A DNA stretch of 64,000 nt from Dichotomicrobium thermohalophilum (lineage in GTDB: Bacteria > Pseudomonadota > Alphaproteobacteria > Rhizobiales > Rhodomicrobiaceae), in contig NZ_QXDF01000001.1 of the NCBI RefSeq assembly GCF_003550175.1, positions 768,501 to 832,500 on the forward strand, written 5' to 3'. The notes beneath the pieces were generated by a model. The model worked only from the letters and a program-made list of their open reading frames with translations. It did no database searches and was not told the origin of the DNA. The translations under genes were made by a program, and so were the position numbers. This document shows, one piece after another, positions 23,937 to 35,285 of the stretch (position 1 is its first letter; every line of letters begins with the position of its first letter).

Positions 23937-24874
23937 GTCGTCCTCCTGTTACGATGCCTGTCTGCCACCTGTGGGAACGTCAACCGCCTCGCTCGCAGTG
24001 GGCGAACGAAGCCGGGTTGAGGGCTCTCAGGTGCGGCAGGCCGCAAATATTCCAGACTGTTCAAGACACACCCCTGCCGTTGCCGACAAAACACCTTCCG
24101 CCGGCCGGGAGTGGCGATACGCAATACTCGTTATGGATACACTCTCAGGAGGGGTCAGCCCCCGTTCGGAAGCCTCTTGTCTAAACAAAAATGGCTCAAT
24201 TTGCAACCTTTCCGCGTTGTCGCGCGGCCGGCGCCGGGGCGTTTTGTGACGGCATTATGACGAAAAATAACGAATCGCAAACTTGGGTGAGGGAGTTAAT
24301 AACTTATTGATTTAACGAGAAGAAATCTTGCATGGTGACACCCCGTCTGGGTGAGCTTCTGTCAAGCGGGTTCGCCTATTGGTGCGCGTTTTCATTCGCA
24401 TCTGGCGGTAGCACCACACTCAATCTTGAGTTGTATAAGTTTCCCAAATCCTTAATAAGACTGTCATTTCGGCTCGCCCGGCGCAAAAGCGCATCGATCA
24501 AACGCTCCGCGCGCTGTGACGTTTCAGTCACACTGGTGGGAAAGAGTTGCCGACCTCGCGCCTCGCGCTGATGTAACAATTTTCAAAGTGATGTGCGCTT
24601 ACGTGCCCTGGCCACGAGATATAGTCTCACATGCGGATTTGACGGATTGTCGCACCGGCGTCTTTGCCCGCGAAACGCGCAACATTCACCGACCAGGCGT
24701 CTTTGTCTGCCCACCTGTTTCGAGTGACCCAATCGTTAAGGGTTGTCCAAACTCGGGCGCGGCGGGTAAGGTGCCTGCGCCTGCGCAGTGGCCCGGAAGG
24801 CGCAAAACATTGCCGGAATCGATGACCATTCAGCGTCACTACCTAGCAACAGCGAGCGAAACGGCGACACCGGC
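23937..24874. other. Long non-coding, partly AT-rich stretch between divergent transcription units
   Basis: About 940 bp without a convincing gene. The part from roughly 24170 to 24600 is clearly richer in A and T than the flanks. It includes one symmetric site (24515-24532, listed separately). Short open frames exist on both strands (for example 24376-24579 minus) but lack ribosome-binding sites. I looked for DnaA boxes and found none, so I do not call an origin. It must hold promoters for the minus-strand gene ending at 23478 and for the AsmA-like gene. Confidence 0.6.
24515..24532. promoter_or_regulatory. Palindromic operator-like site TGTGAC-N6-GTCACA
   Basis: A perfect 6+6 inverted repeat, TGTGACGTTTCAGTCACA, lies in the long gene-free stretch, about 340 bp before the AsmA-like gene. 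It resembles a Crp-family half-site arrangement but has 8 rather than 6 bases between TGTGA and TCACA, so a standard Crp site is doubtful. Its regulator and target are unknown. Confidence 0.35.
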
Positions 24875-26788
24875 ATGAGTCTGTTTCGACGGGTCATCGC
24901 GGGCCTGGCGCTTGTCTTGGCCCTTCTGCTGCTGGTGGCCGCTGCTGCGCCGTATCTCGTGGATGGCCGCACGGTTCGCGATCAGTTGGTCACAAAGCTC
25001 TCCGGCTGGGCCGAGGGCGATCTTCGGGTCAAGGGCGACGTGCGCCTGACGAGCCTCTTCGACCTGACCATCGAGGCAGAGGACGCTCGGATCGAAGCGC
25101 CGTCCCGCTTTCCCAGGGTCGCGGAGATCAGGGTCGATCAGGTCGCGGCGCGCCTCAATCTCTGGGCGTTGCTGAACGGGCGCATCGTTTTCGCCAAGGT
25201 GTGGGTCGACCGGCCCGTCATCAGCTTGCGCGATCCGCTTGCGGAAGCGACGCCGGCGCAGCTGTGGCGCACGGTGCTACTCGACGAGGGAGAGGCGGTT
25301 GCGCATCTCGCTGCGGCGGTCCGGGATGCGCCCTTCGAATACATCGAACTGACGGACGCCAGGGTAAACTGGGCATCCTCGGCCGATCAAGCTGCGCCTT
25401 GGTCCGTCGTTATCTCCCGAGAATCGGGCGCTGATACCGTTGTCGCCCGAGGCGAGGCCTACGGCGACTCCGACCCCTTGCGGTTCACGCTTGAGCGCGG
25501 GCCATTTCGCCCAGCCGGGCCTACGCTCGAAGCCCCCCTTCGCCTCGTAACCGAGAGCGAGGGCTGGGGACGGCTTGCCGTCGACGGCCGCATCATCCGC
25601 GCGAATGGGGCCAGGTTCCTTGGCAATATCGACGTGCAGAACGCACCGCTGAGTTTATTGGCGGATTGGCTGGGTCTTCCGGCGGGGGATGCGTTGACGG
25701 ACGGGCGCTACACGGCAACAGCGGCGTTGGAGGCAACGGCAGGGAAGATTTCGTTGCAGCAGCTCGACTTGGAAGTCGGCGAGACGCGGGCGACCGGCCT
25801 GCTCAACCTGCAAGTCGACGGTGAAACACCAACGCTTTCGGGGACGCTTGGCTTGAGCAGCGTGGACTTGCGTGGTCTCTCGTTGAGCGGCCAGAGCGAT
25901 GGGATCCTTGTTGCCGAAGATCCGCGGAATCTGAGGCATGGCGGCCTGTCGTCGCACGCGCAGCGCATCGGCGCCTGGCTCGAGCGCTTCGATGCCGATC
26001 TGAGACTTTCGGCCGAAAGCTTGCAGTTCGACGGGCTGTCAACGGGCGAGACGGCCGCCTTCCTTTCGGTGAGCGATGGTGTCGCCACTTTGGACGTGGC
26101 GGAGTTGCTGATCTTCGAAGGGATGATGAATGGACAGTTCTCGGTTCGCTGGGCCGATCGCGCCTTCCTGCTGAACGGCAAGGGGAAGGCGGCTGGAATT
26201 GACCTGGAGCGGGTACTGTCCAGCGCCCAACTGCCACCGCTCGCCACCGGTGCGGCGGACATCTCCTTTTCAGTCGATGGAGCCGGATCGACCCTTGCGG
26301 CCGCGGCCCGCAACGTGCAGGTCGGCGGCCGACTTATGGCCTTGCAGGGGGGTGAACTGGCGCTTGACGTTGGTGCGATGGCGTCGCAGGCGCGTCAGCG
26401 GTCCCTGAATGGCGAAGGCGCGCGGGCCGGAATGCAAATGACGGCAGAGCGCGCTAACTTCGAAATGTTGCGAGCGTCGTTTCTTCTGAAAGACCGGGAA
26501 CTGCGACTTGCGCCGGTGGTCCTTGCGCAAAACGGCTGGATTGTCCGCGGACGGGGGCGCGCGGAGCTGACCCAACAACGCCTCGACTGGCGGCTGGATG
26601 CCGCGCGAATGCCACCCGATGGCGATCAGGCGCAGGCCGGGTTGGCAGAGCGAAACAACGCTTCTGCCGCGGACAAGGACGCGATAAGCCTGCATGTGAC
26701 AGGCACGTTGCAGCGGCCGTGGGTCAGTTACACAATGCCTGAGCTGCCGCTGAGCAGCGCGGGCAGCAATTCTTCATGGTGGCCTTGA
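24875..26788 (+). CDS. AsmA-family protein
   Basis: The 637-residue product starts MSLFRRVIAGLALVLALLLLVAAAAPYLVDG, an N-terminal membrane anchor, followed by GDVRLTSLFDLTIEAEDARI, the conserved start of AsmA-like proteins, and a C-terminal part (ERANFEMLRASFLLKDRELRL; LTQQRLDWRLDAARMP) matching the AsmA_2 region. AsmA proteins are bridge-like lipid-transfer or outer-membrane assembly factors anchored in the inner membrane. ATG at 24875 places the anchor at the N-terminus; the upstream 29 codons are not family-like. The next gene follows after about 70 bp. Confidence 0.85.
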   Translation: MSLFRRVIAGLALVLALLLLVAAAAPYLVDGRTVRDQLVTKLSGWAEGDLRVKGDVRLTSLFDLTIEAEDARIEAPSRFPRVAEIRVDQVAARLNLWALLNGRIVFAKVWVDRPVISLRDPLAEATPAQLWRTVLLDEGEAVAHLAAAVRDAPFEYIELTDARVNWASSADQAAPWSVVISRESGADTVVARGEAYGDSDPLRFTLERGPFRPAGPTLEAPLRLVTESEGWGRLAVDGRIIRANGARFLGNIDVQNAPLSLLADWLGLPAGDALTDGRYTATAALEATAGKISLQQLDLEVGETRATGLLNLQVDGETPTLSGTLGLSSVDLRGLSLSGQSDGILVAEDPRNLRHGGLSSHAQRIGAWLERFDADLRLSAESLQFDGLSTGETAAFLSVSDGVATLDVAELLIFEGMMNGQFSVRWADRAFLLNGKGKAAGIDLERVLSSAQLPPLATGAADISFSVDGAGSTLAAAARNVQVGGRLMALQGGELALDVGAMASQARQRSLNGEGARAGMQMTAERANFEMLRASFLLKDRELRLAPVVLAQNGWIVRGRGRAELTQQRLDWRLDAARMPPDGDQAQAGLAERNNASAADKDAISLHVTGTLQRPWVSYTMPELPLSSAGSNSSWWP

Positions 26789-26857
26789 CGAGGCTGACCT
26801 CTCTTTCAGGGAACGAACATGGCCGCGAGTGGCCGAGTGTGGGCGGAGACGACGGGT

Positions 26858-28291
26858 ATGTGCGAGTGCCGATGGCGTGGCCTTCTTGCGGCCCTGGTTC
26901 TGATGTGTTGCGCAGGCGCTGAGGCCGTGTTCGCCGAGTCGCGGCCTCCGCATGATGCTGGGCTGGTCGATGAGCAAGCCTCCGAACCGGTGACGGTATC
27001 CGGTGCGCCCGAGGAAAATCCTCCGGCGTCGAGCGAAGAGGCGCCATCGAAGGAAGCGGCCAGAACCGACAGGCCGCCGATGGATTTGGCGCGCGACCCC
27101 GCGCAGGAGACTGCGGATGAAACCGCGCCTCTGGCGCAGCCGGAGCCGGAACCAGCAAGCCAGAATGCGCGCCGCCCCGAGGACATCACGCTGACGGTCG
27201 CCACATGGAATAGCGCCTACACCGCCGCCCAGCAGCGCGCATTGTTCGCGCCATTCACTGAGGAAACCGGTCACAGCCTGGAGACCGTTTCACATGGCGA
27301 TTTGATGCGCCTCTCGGCCGAGATGGTCACCGCGGAAGGCTGGGATCTGGTCGAGTTGGACGCGCAGACGGCGCGTCGGGGCTGCGACGAAGGCTGGCTG
27401 GCCAGAATCGACGCTGCCGACCTCCCGGCCAGCGTGGAGGGGGATCCGGCCGCCGCGGATTACCTGCCCGGCGCACTGATGAGCTGCGCAGTTGGTAGCG
27501 CGGCATGGTCAGCCGTCGTCGTCCATGATCCGCGTGCTGCCTTTGAAGAGGCGCCGCAGCGCATCACCGACCTGTTCGCTCTGGAGCGTTTCCCGGGCAA
27601 GCGCGCGCTCCCGCGCCAAGCGCCTTATGTTCTGGAGTTGGCGTTGCTGGCCGACGGCGTGCCGCCTTCGGAAATCTACGACGTGCTGGCGACCCCTGCG
27701 GGGCAGGACCGCGCCTTCGCACGGCTTTCGGCCGTGCGTCACGCGATTGTCTGGTGGGACGAGGCATCGAAGGCTTTGGAGCCGTTCGCTTCGGCAGGTC
27801 CGGACGACATTGACGATGTCGTCATGGGCGTGGCGTTCAACGGCCGCGTCTTTACCAGCGCGGTGCGGGCGCGGCAGTGGCTGCGGATTCTCTGGGATGG
27901 GCAGATTTACCGCTTCAACTACTGGGCCACGCCGACATCCGCACCGAACGCCGAAGCGGCCAGGCGGTTGCTGCGCTTCGTGTCGCTGCCCGAGCGGCAG
28001 GCGCGTCTTACGCGCTGGTTCCCCTACGGACCGGTGCGCAAATCCGCGTTGCCGCTGGTCGGTCAGCATGCCGAGATTGATCTCGACATGGCGGATTTCG
28101 TGCCGACAATGCCGCGCAACATGGCGGGCGCGCTACGCTTCGACCAGGCGTTCTGGGATGAGCACGGCGAAGCGCTGAAGGCGCGGTTTGCCGAATGGCT
28201 GAAGTTGCCGACCCCGCAGGTCCCGGCGGATCAGTTCGTGCCGCCAACGCCGGTGAAAGCCCTGCGCGCGAATATCTTGACAGTGCAATGA
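26858..28291 (+). CDS. Periplasmic solute-binding protein with long Pro/Glu-rich linker (orphan)
   Basis: The product (477 residues from ATG at 26858) has a signal-like N-terminus (MCECRWRGLLAALVLMCCAG), then about 90 residues rich in E, P, A and S, and then a substrate-binding domain starting LTVATWNSAYTAAQQRALFAPF, as in extracellular solute-binding proteins of the polyamine/iron (PotD/Fbp-like) group. GGAG lies 9 bases before this ATG; ATG at 26819 is an alternative. The linker is unusual for the family. No permease or ATPase follows. It is tandem with the AsmA-like gene. Ligand unknown. Confidence 0.75.
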   Translation: MCECRWRGLLAALVLMCCAGAEAVFAESRPPHDAGLVDEQASEPVTVSGAPEENPPASSEEAPSKEAARTDRPPMDLARDPAQETADETAPLAQPEPEPASQNARRPEDITLTVATWNSAYTAAQQRALFAPFTEETGHSLETVSHGDLMRLSAEMVTAEGWDLVELDAQTARRGCDEGWLARIDAADLPASVEGDPAAADYLPGALMSCAVGSAAWSAVVVHDPRAAFEEAPQRITDLFALERFPGKRALPRQAPYVLELALLADGVPPSEIYDVLATPAGQDRAFARLSAVRHAIVWWDEASKALEPFASAGPDDIDDVVMGVAFNGRVFTSAVRARQWLRILWDGQIYRFNYWATPTSAPNAEAARRLLRFVSLPERQARLTRWFPYGPVRKSALPLVGQHAEIDLDMADFVPTMPRNMAGALRFDQAFWDEHGEALKARFAEWLKLPTPQVPADQFVPPTPVKALRANILTVQ

Positions 28292-28370
28292 CACAAAGAA
28301 TCCCGGCAACTCAGTAACTTGACGTCCGCTATCGGCGGCGCCTCAATTTCCCCAACCCGTTTGTCTTGTC

Positions 28371-28388
28371 ATGTAACAAATCTGTCAC
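28371..28388 (+). promoter_or_regulatory. Pho-box-like site
   Basis: The sequence ATGTAACAAATCTGTCAC matches the recalled PhoB consensus CTGTCATAAATCTGTCAC at 15 of 18 positions, with the second half (CTGTCAC) perfect. It faces the gene-free stretch that ends in a strong terminator at 28812-28860. This suggests phosphate-starvation control of a transcript starting nearby; no phoB or pst gene is in the window. Confidence 0.4.
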
Positions 28389-28811
28389 GCTGGTTATCTC
28401 TGCCGCGACCAGTCTGCCACTTCAGCTTGCAATGCGGCGTGCGCGCCGCACCTGCCTAGTCAAGCGTCATTTCGGCCAATTTCATTGGCCTTTCATAATG
28501 CAGTTCGGGCCTGCCGCGCGAAGCAAGCGATGAACTTGTTGGCTGCCTCGGTGTCAGCGTCCGCAAGGGCACAACATATGGATGTATGGGCTTAACCGGC
28601 TGCAGGCGTGAATGCCCCGCTTCGGCGCTGCAGCATCTTGCGGTGGCGGCAAATCAGGCGCAGGCTCCTCCGAAGCTTGCTCGTGCCTCGGCGCGAAAGC
28701 TTGCGATACAACAATACCGTTTCGCTGCGACGTCCGAGTTGCCCGTCCGCGTGAAATGCGGCATTTGCGGACGCTGATCTTCGGGTCGCAGCGGTGGCTT
28801 GCAGCGGGGGC

Positions 28812-28860
28812 TCAGGGCGCACTGCCACTTCTCTAGGCAGTGCCCCTGATTTCTTTTTCT
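28812..28860 (+). terminator. Rho-independent terminator without an obvious gene upstream
   Basis: An 8-bp perfect inner stem (GCACTGCC 28819-28826 with 28836-28843) is extended by six more pairs around one bulged C, closing a 9-base loop, and is followed by TTTCTTTTTCT. It is among the clearest intrinsic terminators in the window, reading on the plus strand. The nearest upstream stop codon is more than 500 bp away. Confidence 0.75.
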
Positions 28861-28978
28861 ACCTCACGACGGATTCAGGTGAACGTGTGCGGCCCGTATC
28901 GCAAAGCCCATAGCCTTCCGGGCCCTATATTCGCTAAGGTGTGCGGCGTGCCATCCAGCGACAGCAGGGAGCCGGAAA

Positions 28979-30927
<1,949 letters not shown>

Positions 30928-30931
<4 letters not shown>

Positions 30932-32055
30932 GCCGGCATGTGGACCCGGTCGCGCTGGCGCAGGAACTGGTGCGATTCGATACCGTGAACCCGCCGGGCC
31001 AGGAAGCGGCCTGCGCGGAGCATATTGGCGCGATCCTGGAACAGGCGGGCTTTCGCATCAGCTATCATCCGCTGGCCGAAGGCCGGCCCAACCTCATCGC
31101 GCGGATCGGCGGCATCCCCGACAAGCCGGCGCTATGCCTGACCGGCCATACCGACACCGTGCCGCTCGGGGCCGCAGACTGGAGCTTCGATCCGTTCAGC
31201 GGTGCGCTGGACAGGGGCAAGCTGCTCGGGCGCGGCACGACGGACATGAAGGGCGGGGTCGCGGCGATTGTCAGCGCGGCGGTGGCGCTGGCCGACAAGC
31301 TGGAGCGTACGCCCGGCCTCGAACTGGTCATCACGGCCGACGAGGAGACCGGCACGAACGGGGCGCGGATGTTGGCGGAGCAGCGGCTGCTCGGGCGCGC
31401 GGGGGCGATGGTCGTGGCCGAGCCGACCTCCAACGCGCTGTGGCTGGGCCACAAGGGCGTGCTGCGCTTCGAGGGGCTGGCGCGGGGCGTGACGGCGCAC
31501 GCGTCGATGCCCGAAGAGGGGCAAAACGCTATTTATACGGCCGTCCGGGCGATCCAGGCGCTTGAGGCGTTTGAATTCGGCGTTGCCGCGCACCCGTATC
31601 TCGGTTCGCCGACGCTCAATGTGGGCTGGGTCCGCGGCGGCATGAACGTCAACTCGGTGCCGGACCGCGCGTCCTTCGGCGTGGATATCCGCGTGACGCC
31701 GGAGGTGGATTTGCCGGTGCTGAAAGAGCGGCTGCGCGAAACGGTTGGTCCAGAGATTGAAGTGACATTCGGCACGGAGGCGGAAGCCGTCTGGACCGAG
31801 CCGGACGACTCCTGGATCGTCGAATTGCGCGAGATGATGGCTCCACAGGAGGGCAGCTCTGCGGAGATCGGCGCCGCACCATATTTCACGGATGCAGCGT
31901 CCCTGCGCGAAGGCTACGGTCCAATCCCGACGGTCATCCTCGGCCCCGGCGAGCCGCGCATGGCGCACCAGACCGACGAATTTTGCTACGTCGACAAGAT
32001 CACTGAAGCGGCCGAGCTCTACACCGCCATCATCCGGCGCTGGTGCGGCGTCTGA
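30928..32055 (+). CDS. M20-family metallopeptidase (ArgE/DapE-like)
   Basis: Di-zinc amidohydrolase of 375 residues. The metal-binding pattern is complete: [10 protein letters not shown] (His), [10 protein letters not shown] (bridging Asp), [10 protein letters not shown] (catalytic Glu), VVAEPTSN (Glu) and the C-terminal [14 protein letters not shown] (His), plus a dimerisation domain starting [14 protein letters not shown]. Family members deacylate N-acyl amino acids (acetylornithine, succinyl-diaminopimelate). The 4-bp overlap with acetoacetyl-CoA synthetase implies co-translation, an uncommon pairing that leaves the true substrate open. Confidence 0.88.
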
Positions 32056-32182
32056 CACACGTCCGCAGGTCAAGCGACGTCATGGCGAAGCCCGGAAGCG
32101 CTGAAGCAGTCCAGCGGTGCTGCGTGCATCTGGATTGCGTCGCTGTGCTCGTGGTGATCCGGTCCGCTGAGGATAAGGTTTT

Positions 32183-32425
32183 TCAGGCGAGGTTGTGCGA
32201 TCCGTCGCAAAACGGCGCGTCGTCGGTGCCCTTGCAGCCGCACAGCATGACCGTCTCGCTGCGCTCGGCAGTGAATCGCAGTGGCTCGATGCCGGTGCCC
32301 TTGTGGGCACCGTCGCAGAACGGCTGGCGTTGGGACCGTCCGCAGCGGCACCAAGCGTAGGTCCGGCCTTCTTCCAGGTCGACAGGGTAGGGGGCAAGCT
32401 GCGCCGGGACGATGTCTTCCGCCAT
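32183..32425 (-). CDS. Double CDGSH iron-sulfur protein (mitoNEET-like)
   Basis: Small protein of 80 residues with two CDGSH-type 2Fe-2S motifs, CRCGRSQRQPFCDGAH and CGCKGTDDAPFCDGSH, each with the C-x-C...C...H ligand pattern. Such bacterial tandem CDGSH proteins may act in electron or cluster transfer. ATG at 32425 follows GAGGAG closely, which decides the start over an upstream ATG at 32473. Convergent with the M20 gene and just downstream of an MFS gene on the same strand. Confidence 0.9.
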   Translation of the reverse strand: MAEDIVPAQLAPYPVDLEEGRTYAWCRCGRSQRQPFCDGAHKGTGIEPLRFTAERSETVMLCGCKGTDDAPFCDGSHNLA

Positions 32426-32490
32426 CTGCGTCTCCTCGAAAATGAGTGCTGTGGAAGGTGCAACTTTCGGCAAAAACTAGCCGATTGCGC

Positions 32491-33711
32491 TCAGGCGGGC
32501 AACCGCGCGCGGAACCGTCCGGCCAGAGCCAGCACCGTCGCCACCGTGCCAAAGACGGCGAACAGCCCCGCAATCAACGCGATGGGCCAGCCCGCATCAA
32601 TCATCGGCCCGACCAGCGCGGGGCCAACCGCCGTTCCGGCGACGACCAGCATCACCGAAAAACTGCGGATCGTACCGAGCCGCTCGACGCCATAGACCTC
32701 TGCCCACATGGCGGAGATCACCGTGTGTGCCAGCCCCGTGGACGCGCCCATCAGGCCCATGAAGGCAAAGGCGGTCAACGGCGCATCAATGAGGCCCAGC
32801 AGCACGATACCCGTCACCATCGGCAGGCCCGTCGCGGCAAGCACGTTCCGCGCGGTGAAGCGGTCCACCAGCCCGCCACCGAGCAGGATCGCGAGCGCGT
32901 GGAACAGGGCATAGCTGGTGAAGGCCGAGGCGATCAGCGTGGGCGACCAGCCCTTTGCTTCCCCGATTGGCTGGATGTAGAAGATCAGCGCCGTGGCGGT
33001 CAGCGGCATGTAGATCAAAAGCGGCAGGACCAGCCAGAAGTAGGCGGTGCGTCCGACGATCCGCGCGCCGTCCCAGGCGGAGGGCCGCCGCGCGCCTTCC
33101 TCCCGCGCCGTGGGCTGGGTGAAGGCCTGTCGTCCGGCGATCAACCAGAGCAGCAACGGTAGCGCGATCAGCAGCACACCCGCGCCGACGGCCAGATAGG
33201 TGGCGCGCCAGCCGATCGCGCCGATCAGGATTACCGCCAGCGCCGGCATCACGGCTTCAGACAGCGGAAAGCCCATCACGACCAGCGACAGCGCCCGCCC
33301 GCGCCGGCTGACGAAGTACCGTCCGACCGAGGTCATGCCCGTGTGTGACATCAGGCCCTGGCCGGACAGGCGGAGCATCAGAAAGGCGATGAACAGGCTC
33401 ACCGGCCCCGCCGCCGAAGCCATGACCGCGCAGGACACAGCCAGCCCGATCATCACGCTGGCGGCGTAGCGGCGCAGATCGATCCGGTCGATCCAGTGCC
33501 CGAAATACGGCAGCAGCGCCGCCGAGCCGAGCGTCGCGCCAAGATAGAGCGAGCCGAGATCGCCGGCAGTGAAGCCCAGGCTGTCGCTCAGTGCGCCGAT
33601 GAACAGCGAGATGAAGAAGGTCTGCCCCGGCGCGGAGAGGAAGGTGCAGGCCGCGCCAAAGGCCAGCGGCCCGCGCTCGTCGCGCAAAAGGCTAGTGTAC
33701 ATTTTCAACAT
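32491..33711 (-). CDS. MFS transporter
   Basis: The 406-residue product has about 12 hydrophobic segments and begins MLKMYTSLLRDERGPLAFGAACTF; the loop YFGHWIDRIDLRR fits the MFS motif A position. The start at ATG 33711 (AGGG about 8 bases upstream) removes a poor 32-residue extension that lies in repeat DNA. Major-facilitator carriers move small solutes by proton exchange; nothing here gives the substrate. Tandem with the CDGSH gene. Confidence 0.85.
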   Translation of the reverse strand: MLKMYTSLLRDERGPLAFGAACTFLSAPGQTFFISLFIGALSDSLGFTAGDLGSLYLGATLGSAALLPYFGHWIDRIDLRRYAASVMIGLAVSCAVMASAAGPVSLFIAFLMLRLSGQGLMSHTGMTSVGRYFVSRRGRALSLVVMGFPLSEAVMPALAVILIGAIGWRATYLAVGAGVLLIALPLLLWLIAGRQAFTQPTAREEGARRPSAWDGARIVGRTAYFWLVLPLLIYMPLTATALIFYIQPIGEAKGWSPTLIASAFTSYALFHALAILLGGGLVDRFTARNVLAATGLPMVTGIVLLGLIDAPLTAFAFMGLMGASTGLAHTVISAMWAEVYGVERLGTIRSFSVMLVVAGTAVGPALVGPMIDAGWPIALIAGLFAVFGTVATVLALAGRFRARLPA

Positions 33712-33751
33712 TCGGGAGCCCTGAAGCTGGCGCGCGTGGAAGAAAGTTAAG

Positions 33752-33870
33752 CACGTCATGCCCGTGCTTGCCTGTCCCCGGCCAGGTGATCCGGGGAACA
33801 CGGGCATCCATTATCGCTGCCCGTCGAATTCCCCGTCTGGATTGCCGGGTGAAGCCCGGCAATGACGACG
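33752..33870. repeat. Dispersed palindromic repeat (copy B)
   Basis: The unit starts CACGTCATGCCCGTGCTTGC, continues through a CCCCGG...CCGGGG hairpin and ends with TTGCCGGGTGAAGCCCGGCAA, then TGACG. It matches the core of the element at 16532-16644 over most of its length, including the spacing of the hairpins. It lies between the purA stop and the MFS start. Confidence 0.75.
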
Positions 33871-33901
33871 GTCGTGCCAATTCCATCGAGTCGAAGCAGC
33901 G

Positions 33902-35194
33902 TTAATCAACGAACGGGTCGTGCACGAGAATCGTGTCCTCGCGCTTCGGCGAGGTGGAGAGCAGGGCGACCGGCGCCTCAATGAGTTCCTCCAGCCGGCG
34001 AACATACTTGATGCACTGCGCCGGTAGCTCCGCCCAGCTGCGCGCGCCCTCGGTGGAGCCGGCCCAGCCGGGAAGCACCTCGTAGATCGGCTCGACGCGC
34101 GCCTGCGCGCCTTGCGCGGCGGGCAGGTGGTCGATCTCCTTGCCGTCCAGCCGGTAGCCGACGCAGACCTTCAGTTCGTCGAAGCCGTCGAGCACATCGA
34201 GCTTGGTCAGGGCGATCCCGTCGATCCCGGCGACCTTGATGGTCTGGCGCACCAGCGCCGCGTCGAACCAGCCGCAGCGGCGCGCCCGGCCCGTGACAGT
34301 GCCGAATTCGCGCCCGCGCTCACCAAGGAGCTGGCCGGTTTCGTTTTCCTGTTCGCTGGGGAACGGGCCTTCGCCCACCCGCGTGGTGTAGGCCTTGGTG
34401 ATGCCCAGCACGTAACCGATCGCGCGCGGCCCCATGCCCGAGCCGGTGGCGGCCTGCGCGGCGACGGTGTTGGAGGAAGTGACAAACGGATAGGTGCCGT
34501 GGTCGATGTCCAGCAGCGCGCCCTGCGCCCCCTCGAACAGGATACGCTTCCCGGCACGGCGCTGCTGGTCCAGAAGTTGCCAGACGGTATCCACGAACGG
34601 CAGGACCTTGGGCCGGATCTCGCACAGACTGTCAAACAGCTCGTCGCGGTCGACCTCCGGCTGGTTCAGGCCCCGACGCAGCGCGTTGTGGTGCGCAAGG
34701 ATGCGATCGAGCTTGGCCTTCAGCGTCTTGGGATTCTGCAGGTCCATGACGCGGATCGCGCGCCGGCCGACCTTGTCCTCGTAGGCCGGACCGATACCGC
34801 GCTTGGTCGTGCCGATCTTTCCGGCGCCTGCGGCGGCTTCGCGCAGCGCGTCAAGTTCGCGGTGCAGTGGCAGGATCAGGGTCGCGTTCTCCGCGATGCG
34901 CAGGCGCTCCGGGGTCACGTCGACGCCCTGGCTGCGAAGCGTCTCGATCTCCTCGACGAGCGCCCATGGGTCGATGACCACGCCGTTGCCGACGATCGAC
35001 AGCTTGCCCGGTCGCACCACGCCCGAGGGCAGCAACGAGAGCTTGTAGGTTTGCCCGTCGATAACAAGCGTATGCCCGGCGTTGTGGCCGCCCTGGAAGC
35101 GCACGACGGTGTCCGCGCGCTCGCTCAGCCAGTCGACGATCTTGCCCTTGCCTTCGTCGCCCCATTGCGAGCCGACCACTGCGACATTGGCCAT
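33902..35194 (-). CDS. purA: Adenylosuccinate synthetase
   Basis: PurA joins IMP and aspartate with GTP in AMP synthesis. The 430-residue product has the P-loop region [18 protein letters not shown] at the N-terminus, [47 protein letters not shown] and [10 protein letters not shown], all canonical. Transcribed alone on the minus strand, divergent from a DMT exporter. Confidence 0.97.
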   Translation of the reverse strand: MANVAVVGSQWGDEGKGKIVDWLSERADTVVRFQGGHNAGHTLVIDGQTYKLSLLPSGVVRPGKLSIVGNGVVIDPWALVEEIETLRSQGVDVTPERLRIAENATLILPLHRELDALREAAAGAGKIGTTKRGIGPAYEDKVGRRAIRVMDLQNPKTLKAKLDRILAHHNALRRGLNQPEVDRDELFDSLCEIRPKVLPFVDTVWQLLDQQRRAGKRILFEGAQGALLDIDHGTYPFVTSSNTVAAQAATGSGMGPRAIGYVLGITKAYTTRVGEGPFPSEQENETGQLLGERGREFGTVTGRARRCGWFDAALVRQTIKVAGIDGIALTKLDVLDGFDELKVCVGYRLDGKEIDHLPAAQGAQARVEPIYEVLPGWAGSTEGARSWAELPAQCIKYVRRLEELIEAPVALLSTSPKREDTILVHDPFVD

Positions 35195-35285
35195 GTTCTC
35201 TCATCTCCGAAACTTGCCCGGCGGTATGCGCCGGCCGTGAATTTGACTTGCGCTGCGCGGCTTTACGCGCCTGGAGCGATAGCGT

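Larger units (their letters stand above)
28292..28978. other. Gene-free stretch with Pho-box-like site and strong terminator
   Basis: About 690 bp separate the solute-binding protein from acetoacetyl-CoA synthetase. A Pho-box-like sequence at 28371-28388 and a strong intrinsic terminator at 28812-28860 (plus strand) enclose about 420 bp in which I see no convincing protein gene. Short frames at 28586-28777 and 28612-28836 have poor composition and no ribosome-binding site. A small RNA is possible. The final 120 bp lead into the next gene. Confidence 0.5.

Noticed and set aside
24376-24579. 67-codon minus-strand frame in the AT-rich gap
   Set aside because: No ribosome-binding site, unremarkable composition and no recognised family; overlapped by a frame on the other strand.
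23340-24874. Replication origin next to dnaA
   Set aside because: No DnaA-box cluster found by eye on either strand, and alphaproteobacterial origins are often not at dnaA.
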